Below are positions 58,097-64,000 of a stretch of DNA of 64,000 bases, piece by piece. The stretch's first letter is position 1. The number at the start of each line of letters is the position of its first letter. The notes under the pieces were generated by a model. That model saw only the letters and a program-made list of their open reading frames with translations. It had not been told where the DNA came from and ran no database searches. The position numbers and the translations under genes are program-made. This stretch comes from an uncultured Prevotellaceae bacterium (GTDB taxonomy: Bacteria; Bacteroidota; Bacteroidia; Bacteroidales; Muribaculaceae). The stretch is from NCBI GenBank assembly GCA_947167995.1, contig CAMVKS010000009.1, positions 1 through 64,000 of the forward strand, in the 5' to 3' direction.

Positions 58097-59914
58097 ATGC
58101 AGAACATAAGAAACGTCGCCATTATTGCTCATGTCGATCACGGCAAGACCACCCTTGTCGACAAGATGCTCGCTGCAGGAAATCTGTTCCGCGACAACCA
58201 AGTGGTGGGAACGCAAATCCTTGACAGCAACGACCTTGAGCGAGAACGTGGCATTACAATCCTATCAAAAAACGTCTCTATAAATTATAAAGATTATAAA
58301 ATCAACATCATCGACACTCCGGGTCATAGCGACTTTGGTGGTGAGGTGGAGCGTGTATTAAACATGGCCGACGGATGCTTGCTGCTTGTTGATGCCTTCG
58401 AGGGTCCAATGCCTCAAACACGCTTTGTGCTTCAAAAAGCCATCCAGATTGGCCTCAAGCCCATCGTAGTGATCAACAAGGTTGACAAGCCCAACTGCCG
58501 TCCCGACGAAGTTCAAGAGGCGGTCTTCGACCTGATGTTCAACCTTGACGCCACCGAGGACCAACTTGACTTCCCCACCATCTTTGGCTCGGCCAAGAAT
58601 GGCTGGATGAGTAATGACTGGCGCCAGCCCACCGACAACATCACAGCAGTGCTTGACGCTATCATTGACTACATTCCTGCACCCAAAGTTGTTGAAGGCG
58701 ACCCGCAGATGCTAATAACCTCACTCGATTACAACACCTATGTGGGGCGCATCGCAGTGGGACGTGTGCATCGTGGTGAGCTGCGCGATGGTATGGACGT
58801 GGGACTGTGCAAGAAAGACGGTACCATAGCACGCCAGCGCATCAAGGAGTTGAGAGTGTTTGAAGGCATGGGGCAAAAGCACGTTGACAGCGTTCAATGC
58901 GGCGACATATGTGCAATTATCGGTCTTGACGGCTTTGAGATTGGCGACACTGTAACATGTCTCGACAATCCCGAACCTCTACCCCGAATCGCCATCGACG
59001 AGCCCACCATGTCGATGCTCTTCACCATCAACGACTCTCCGTTCTTTGGCAAAGAAGGCAAATATGTCACTTCACGTCACATCCATGACCGACTCATGCA
59101 CGAGCTCGATAAAAATCTTGCTCTCCGAGTTGAAAAAAGCGAGGATGATGATTCATGGATTGTCTTTGGACGAGGTGTACTCCACTTGAGCGTTCTTATC
59201 GAGGAAATGCGACGTGAAGGCTATGAACTGCAAGTGGGTCAACCACAAGTCATCGTCAAGGAGATTGACGGCGTAAAATGCGAGCCTATCGAGACTCTCA
59301 CTATAAACGTTCCCGAGGAATACTCGAGCAAGATGATCGACATGGTCACCCGCCGCAAGGGAGAGATGACCATGATGGAGACTCAAAACGATCGCATTCA
59401 CATGGAATTCAAGATTCCTTCCCGTGGCATAATCGGTCTGCGAACCAATGTACTCACAGCCAGTGCCGGCGAGGCTATCATGGCGCACCGCTTCTCATGC
59501 TATGAGCCATGGAAAGGCGAAATCGTGAGACGCGTGAACGGTTCTATCATCGCAATGGAAGGAGGTACTGCTTATGCCTATTCCATCGACAAGTTGCAGG
59601 ATCGTGGCCGCTTCTTCATCTTCCCTCAAGAAGAAGTCTATGCAGGTCAGGTTGTTGGCGAGCATACCAAGGAAAAAGACCTTGTTGTAAATGTCACCAA
59701 GAACAAGAAACTCACTAACATGCGTGCCAGCGGAGCCGATGACAAAACTCGCATCATTCCGCCCATCGTTTTCAGCCTTGAAGAGGCTCTCGAGTATATC
59801 AAGGCCGATGAATATGTGGAAATCACTCCAGGCCATCTGCGCATGCGCAAGATCATCCTCGATGAGATAGAACGCAAGCATCAGGCCAAGCTGCGCGGAG
59901 AAAGTGAAGAATGA
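58097..59914 (+). CDS. typA: Translational GTPase TypA/BipA
   Basis: RNVAIIAHVDHGKTTLVDKML, ERERGITILSKN, DTPGHSDFGGEVERVL; full length. Confidence 0.97.
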   Translation: MQNIRNVAIIAHVDHGKTTLVDKMLAAGNLFRDNQVVGTQILDSNDLERERGITILSKNVSINYKDYKINIIDTPGHSDFGGEVERVLNMADGCLLLVDAFEGPMPQTRFVLQKAIQIGLKPIVVINKVDKPNCRPDEVQEAVFDLMFNLDATEDQLDFPTIFGSAKNGWMSNDWRQPTDNITAVLDAIIDYIPAPKVVEGDPQMLITSLDYNTYVGRIAVGRVHRGELRDGMDVGLCKKDGTIARQRIKELRVFEGMGQKHVDSVQCGDICAIIGLDGFEIGDTVTCLDNPEPLPRIAIDEPTMSMLFTINDSPFFGKEGKYVTSRHIHDRLMHELDKNLALRVEKSEDDDSWIVFGRGVLHLSVLIEEMRREGYELQVGQPQVIVKEIDGVKCEPIETLTINVPEEYSSKMIDMVTRRKGEMTMMETQNDRIHMEFKIPSRGIIGLRTNVLTASAGEAIMAHRFSCYEPWKGEIVRRVNGSIIAMEGGTAYAYSIDKLQDRGRFFIFPQEEVYAGQVVGEHTKEKDLVVNVTKNKKLTNMRASGADDKTRIIPPIVFSLEEALEYIKADEYVEITPGHLRMRKIILDEIERKHQAKLRGESEE

Positions 59915-59942
59915 ATTGTTTAAACTCTATAATATTATTACT

Positions 59943-60512
59943 ATGAAGAAATCACACAAACTCTGGGGAATAATGATTCTCATTGCTTTACTCGCCACCG
60001 TTTATGCGCCCGAGACTCAAGCACGCCCTAAGCGTGACTTGAAGAAGGAAGCTGTTGAAGACCTGCTGCGAGAAGGCGTCAATTGCTTTGAGGCAGGAAA
60101 CTATCAAGAAGCGGTTGAATATTTTGAAGCTGCTCACAAGAAAGGTAACATTCGAGCCACCCACAATCTTGCAATATGCTATGCCGAGGGCAAGGGTGTT
60201 CAACAAGATTACAAAAAAGCTTTCAAACTCTACGAGAAAGCTGCCAAGAAAGGCTATGTCGATTCTCAAGTGGCTGTTGGACAGATGTACATGAACGGAT
60301 ATGGTGTAAAAAAGGACTACAAAAAAGCCATTAAATGGCTGGAAAAAGCAGCCAAACAAGGCGACAGCGATGCCATGTATCTCATTGGCAAGTGCTATTA
60401 TTATGGTGGCAATGGCATTAAGAAAGATATAAACAAGGCCCGAGAATGGATTAGCAAGTCGGCAGCTCTCGGCAATGAGACCGCCATCGACAACCTACCC
60501 AAGTTACAATAG
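59943..60512 (+). CDS. Secreted Sel1-repeat protein
   Basis: ATHNLAICYAEGKGVQQDYKKAFKLYEKAAKKGY tandem Sel1 repeats. Confidence 0.9.
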   Translation: MKKSHKLWGIMILIALLATVYAPETQARPKRDLKKEAVEDLLREGVNCFEAGNYQEAVEYFEAAHKKGNIRATHNLAICYAEGKGVQQDYKKAFKLYEKAAKKGYVDSQVAVGQMYMNGYGVKKDYKKAIKWLEKAAKQGDSDAMYLIGKCYYYGGNGIKKDINKAREWISKSAALGNETAIDNLPKLQ

Positions 60513-60562
60513 ACACGACGAGAAAAGCAGTATTAGACACATTTTTTGCAATTTATCATCAC

Positions 60563-60608
60563 ATCTGCCATATCAGTTATCAAGACTTGATTTATGGCAG
60601 ATTTTTTA
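60563..60608 (+). terminator. Rho-independent terminator
   Basis: ATCTGCCAT...ATGGCAGAT then TTTTTT. Confidence 0.65.
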
Positions 60609-60670
60609 CTCTACAACATTTCAAAAACCAAAAAAACATTAAAATGACTTGTTATGTGATGAATATTGTG

Positions 60671-60678
60671 TAACTTTG
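60671..60678 (+). promoter_or_regulatory. -7 box of bamD promoter
   Basis: TAACTTTG upstream of ATG at 60704. Confidence 0.5.
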
Positions 60679-60703
60679 CAAGTTAATAATCGAAACTGTT
60701 GAA

Positions 60704-61510
60704 ATGAAACACCGTTTTCTTATCATATTATCTCTTCTTGCCATCCTTTCGGGGTGTGGTGAGTACAACAAAGTGCTCAAAAGCTATGACTACAATCTAA
60801 AGTATGATTATGCCAAAAAGGCTTTTGAGAACAAGAAATATACCCAGGCCTATACTATCCTCGCCGATTTGGTGCCAATTTTCAAAGGTACCGAGAAGGG
60901 TGAAGAATGCCTTTACCTGCTTGGATTGAGCTACTATGAGAATCACGATTACCTCAATTCGGGTTCATATTTCAGGCAGTATTACACTCAATATCCCAGA
61001 GGACGATATGCCGAGCTTGCAAGATTCTATGCCGGATACGGCTACTACCTTGACTCCCCTGAGCCTCAGCTGGACCAGAGCGAGACTCTCAGAGCCATAG
61101 AAGAACTTCAGGCGTTTATCGACTATTTCCCCAAAAGCGACAAAGTGGCTATTGCCCAGAATGCAATTTTTGAGTTGCAAGACAAACTTGTGCTCAAAGA
61201 ACTTGAAAATGCTCAACTATACTTCAACCTGGGCGGATATTTGGGAAACAACTATGAGAGTGCTGTCATCACAGCCAAGAACGCCATCAAGGACTATCCT
61301 TACACAAAGTACAAGGAAAAACTTGAATTCCTTATTCTCAAATCAAGATTCAAAGAGGCTCAAATGAGCGTAGACGAGAAAAAGGAAGAACGATTCAGAA
61401 CTGTAGTGGATGAATATTATGCATTCATCAATGACTTCCCCAACAGCGAGAATCGTAAAGAAGCCGATAACATGTTTAAGGTTGCCGACAAATTCTTAAA
61501 CGGAAAATAA
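60704..61510 (+). CDS. bamD: Outer membrane assembly lipoprotein BamD
   Basis: Lipobox LSGC; EYNKVLKSYDYNLKYDYAKKAFENKKYTQAYTILADLVPIFKGTEKGEECLYLLGLSYY TPR pattern. Confidence 0.93.
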   Translation: MKHRFLIILSLLAILSGCGEYNKVLKSYDYNLKYDYAKKAFENKKYTQAYTILADLVPIFKGTEKGEECLYLLGLSYYENHDYLNSGSYFRQYYTQYPRGRYAELARFYAGYGYYLDSPEPQLDQSETLRAIEELQAFIDYFPKSDKVAIAQNAIFELQDKLVLKELENAQLYFNLGGYLGNNYESAVITAKNAIKDYPYTKYKEKLEFLILKSRFKEAQMSVDEKKEERFRTVVDEYYAFINDFPNSENRKEADNMFKVADKFLNGK

Positions 61511-61541
61511 ATAACATCACACTAATAAACGAAACATAACA

Positions 61542-61886
61542 ATGGCTATCGATTACAAGAAATCAAACGCTCCACAAAACACCACAGTTCACGACCTCAT
61601 TGACCTGGCAGAACAAACAGGCAACATCTATGAGACCGTTGCTATTATTGGCAAACGTGCCAACCAGATCTCGGCCGACATGAAGAACGACCTTGAGAAG
61701 AAGCTCCAAGAGTTCACTGAGAAGACCGATAACTTAGAAGAAATCTCGGAAAATCGCGAACAAATTGAGATCTCGAAATACTACGAGAAGCTTCCCAAGC
61801 CGACCCTTATAGCAACCAAGGAATATGAGGATGGCAAACTGTATTATCGCAATAAGAGCAAAGAGAAAGAGGGCATCGACTTCTAA
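61542..61886 (+). CDS. RNA polymerase omega/Rpb6-like subunit
   Basis: TGNIYETVAIIGKRANQISADMKNDLEKKL. Confidence 0.85.
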   Translation: MAIDYKKSNAPQNTTVHDLIDLAEQTGNIYETVAIIGKRANQISADMKNDLEKKLQEFTEKTDNLEEISENREQIEISKYYEKLPKPTLIATKEYEDGKLYYRNKSKEKEGIDF

Positions 61887-61923
61887 TAATCGACGCACCC
61901 CTATTTACTAAGACAAGAAATCA

Positions 61924-61967
61924 TGAGCCGCGACTCTCAATGAGGAAGTCGCGGCTCACGTTTTTTC
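61924..61967. terminator. Terminator between convergent genes
   Basis: TGAGCCGCGACT...AGTCGCGGCTCA then TTTTTT. Confidence 0.8.
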
Positions 61968-61990
61968 TTAATGCTATAAAAGCTAAATGT

Positions 61991-62458
61991 TTAGAACTTG
62001 TACTTGAAACCGAGGCCAGTAACACTCTGATTCATGTCCTTGAGGATTTGGAAACGCTCCTCAACATAGAATGCGAAGCGGTTGTTAATAGTATACTCAC
62101 CTCCAACGCCCACATTAGCACCAAAGCGGTTAACACCATCAAAACCATCGGGAGTAACTCTTGCATAAGAGAAACCAGCCAAAGGATAGATGGCAAACTT
62201 ATTGCTTGTGTGAATCAAGTAATGCAGGTTTAGGTTTACATTGAAAGCATTCACGTGATCGCTCTCAAAATAGTAAATGAACTCGGGCTCAATTCTAAAG
62301 TTGTTAACAAACTCATACTGGAAGTTAAGCCCAAGACCTACCATTGAGTGTTTAGAGGCATAGTTGAACTGTGCACCAAATGCCTTCTCACCTTGAGCTG
62401 CACTCATCGAGAACACACCTGCCAAAGCCACAAGGCTCAAAATCAAAAATTTCTTCAT
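61991..62458 (-). CDS. Outer membrane beta-barrel protein
   Basis: Signal peptide MKKFLILSLVALAGVFSMSAAQ; alternating beta-strand pattern ending ...GLGFKYKF. Confidence 0.88.
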   Translation of the reverse strand: MKKFLILSLVALAGVFSMSAAQGEKAFGAQFNYASKHSMVGLGLNFQYEFVNNFRIEPEFIYYFESDHVNAFNVNLNLHYLIHTSNKFAIYPLAGFSYARVTPDGFDGVNRFGANVGVGGEYTINNRFAFYVEERFQILKDMNQSVTGLGFKYKF

Positions 62459-62545
62459 AATAATAAATTTTTAAATTATTAATTATCTTAGCTTGATATC
62501 TAAATAATTTCGCTGCAAAATTAGCACTTTTAATTATTATAAACA

Positions 62546-62577
62546 AATGTCTGCTCCCAAAAATGGAAGCAGACATT
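62546..62577 (-). terminator. Stem-loop downstream of gdhA
   Basis: AATGTCTGCT...AGCAGACATT. Confidence 0.55.
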
Positions 62578-62620
62578 GCAGTTATATTATCTATTGTTAT
62601 ATCAATTGCTGATATTTGGA

Positions 62621-63964
62621 TTAGATAACACCCTGCTCGAGCATAGCCTGAGCAACCTTCATGAAGCCAGCGATGTTAGCGCCCTTCACGTAGTCGATAG
62701 TGCCGTCGGCCTGAGTACCGAACTTCACGCACTGCTCGTGAATGTTCTCCATGATCCAGTGAAGCTTCTCGTCAACTTCCTTAGCCGACCAGCTCAGGTG
62801 AGCAGCGTTCTGAGTCATCTCAAGACCCGAGGTAGCTACACCACCCGCGTTAACGGCCTTGCCAGGAGCGAAGAGGATGCCGTTCTTCTGGAAGAAGTGG
62901 ATAGCGCCAGGTTGGCAACCCATGTTAGAAACCTCGCAGCAGCACCAGCAGCCATTAGCCTTCAATTCCTTAGCGTCATCCTCGCTAAGCTCGTTCTGGA
63001 ATGCGCAAGGAAGAGCGATGTCACAAGGTATGCTCCAAGCCTTCTTGCCAGCAGTAAACTTAGCCTGTGCAGGGAACTTGTCGGCCATATCCTGAACCTT
63101 GTTGCGGTTAGAAGCACGCATTTCAAGCATATAATCGATCATCTCAGGAGTGATGCCTTCGGGAATCTCGCAAACGCCGTCGGGGCCAGAAATGGCAACA
63201 ACCTTAGCGCCGAGCTCAACAGCCTTCTTCGAAGCACCCCAAGCCACGTTACCGAAGCCCGAGAGAGCAACCTTCATGCCCTTGATGTCCTTGCCAGCCT
63301 TGTGGAGCAGGTGCTGAGTGAAATAGAGAGCACCGTAGCCAGTAGCCTCGGGACGGAGGATAGAGCCACCCCAAGTCTCGCCCTTGCCAGTGAGCACGCC
63401 AGTGTGATAGCGGCGAGCCAGCTTTTGATACATACCATTGAGGTAACCAATCTCACGACCACCAACGCCTACGTCGCCAGCGGGAACGTCCTGATCGGGA
63501 CCAATGTTGTGACGGAGCTCAAGCATGAATGCCTGGCAGAAACGCATGATTTCGGCGTCGCTCTTGCCAACTGGATCGAAGTCAGAGCCACCCTTGCCAC
63601 CGCCCATAGGCAGAGTAGTAAGAGCGTTTTTGAAAGTCTGCTCGAAACCGAGGAACTTCAGCATTGAGGGAGTAACAGCCTTGTGGAAGCGGAGACCACC
63701 CTTGTAAGGGCCAATGGCGCTGTTGAACTGCACGCGGTATCCCAGGTTGGTTTGAACCTCACCCTTATCGTCGATCCATGTTACACGGAAAGTGAAGATG
63801 CGCTCGGGCTCTACCATGCGCTCAACGATTTTTGCTTTCTCAAACTCAGGATGCTGGTTGTAAACCTCTTCGATAGACTCGAGAACCTCACGTACAGCCT
63901 GCAGATACTCAGATTCGCCTGGGTGTTTAGCCTCCAGGTCGGCCATAATTTTTTCAACGTTCAT
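62621..63964 (-). CDS. gdhA: NADP-type glutamate dehydrogenase
   Basis: GPYKGGLRFHKAVTPSMLKFLGFEQTFKNALTTLPMGGGKGGSDFDP; VALSGFGNVAWGASKKAVELGAKVVAISG. Confidence 0.97.
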   Translation of the reverse strand: MNVEKIMADLEAKHPGESEYLQAVREVLESIEEVYNQHPEFEKAKIVERMVEPERIFTFRVTWIDDKGEVQTNLGYRVQFNSAIGPYKGGLRFHKAVTPSMLKFLGFEQTFKNALTTLPMGGGKGGSDFDPVGKSDAEIMRFCQAFMLELRHNIGPDQDVPAGDVGVGGREIGYLNGMYQKLARRYHTGVLTGKGETWGGSILRPEATGYGALYFTQHLLHKAGKDIKGMKVALSGFGNVAWGASKKAVELGAKVVAISGPDGVCEIPEGITPEMIDYMLEMRASNRNKVQDMADKFPAQAKFTAGKKAWSIPCDIALPCAFQNELSEDDAKELKANGCWCCCEVSNMGCQPGAIHFFQKNGILFAPGKAVNAGGVATSGLEMTQNAAHLSWSAKEVDEKLHWIMENIHEQCVKFGTQADGTIDYVKGANIAGFMKVAQAMLEQGVI

Positions 63965-64000
63965 GATTGAAATGATTTAGAAAATTAATTTTATTAAAAA

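Noticed and set aside
62576-63667. 363-aa plus-strand ORF antisense to gdhA
   Set aside because: Mirror ORF created by gdhA codon bias; gdhA motifs are unambiguous and the antisense product has no recognisable features.

Overview
This 64 kb window looks like a Bacteroidales chromosome segment. Muribaculaceae or Prevotella-like is my inference, from TAnnTTTG promoters, BspA-type LRR proteins and gene content. Most of it is a housekeeping backbone: rnr, nif3-like, zinc-ribbon protein, tdk, ansA, tadA-like, RecD-like helicase, YitT, ferredoxin, LTA-synthase-like sulfatase, SUI1/YciH, UvrD/AddA-like helicase, surE, copA/copZ-like, trxA, dnaE, NagB-like/PIG-L fusion, xth, dgt, lpxB, HD-RpiB fusion, DMT transporter, SOD, ung, typA, bamD, rpoZ-like and gdhA. 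It also carries tRNA-Ser(GGA) and tRNA-Arg(CCG). Interspersed are six large secreted proteins that all end in the same two-repeat dockerin-like calcium-binding module. I see no CRISPR array, prophage, transposase or reverse transcriptase. The observations most worth a second look are: (1) the dispersed dockerin-tagged secretome with unrelated N-terminal domains and no cohesin in the window; (2) a CopA-type P1B ATPase with only about 45 residues between DKTGTLT and the GDK motif, so the ATP-binding N-domain seems to be missing; (3) a NagB-like domain with its catalytic residues replaced, fused to an intact PHPDD deacetylase; (4) an in-frame HD-RpiB fusion; (5) two genes (HAD hydrolase, Sel1 protein) whose conserved continuation lies in another frame, at a T7 tract and at a G5 tract respectively; (6) gene debris beside sod; and (7) a formylglycine-generating-enzyme-like protein with a C-terminus resembling DGR target proteins, next to a perfect 17-bp inverted repeat. 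All assignments come from reading the sequence. No database search was run.
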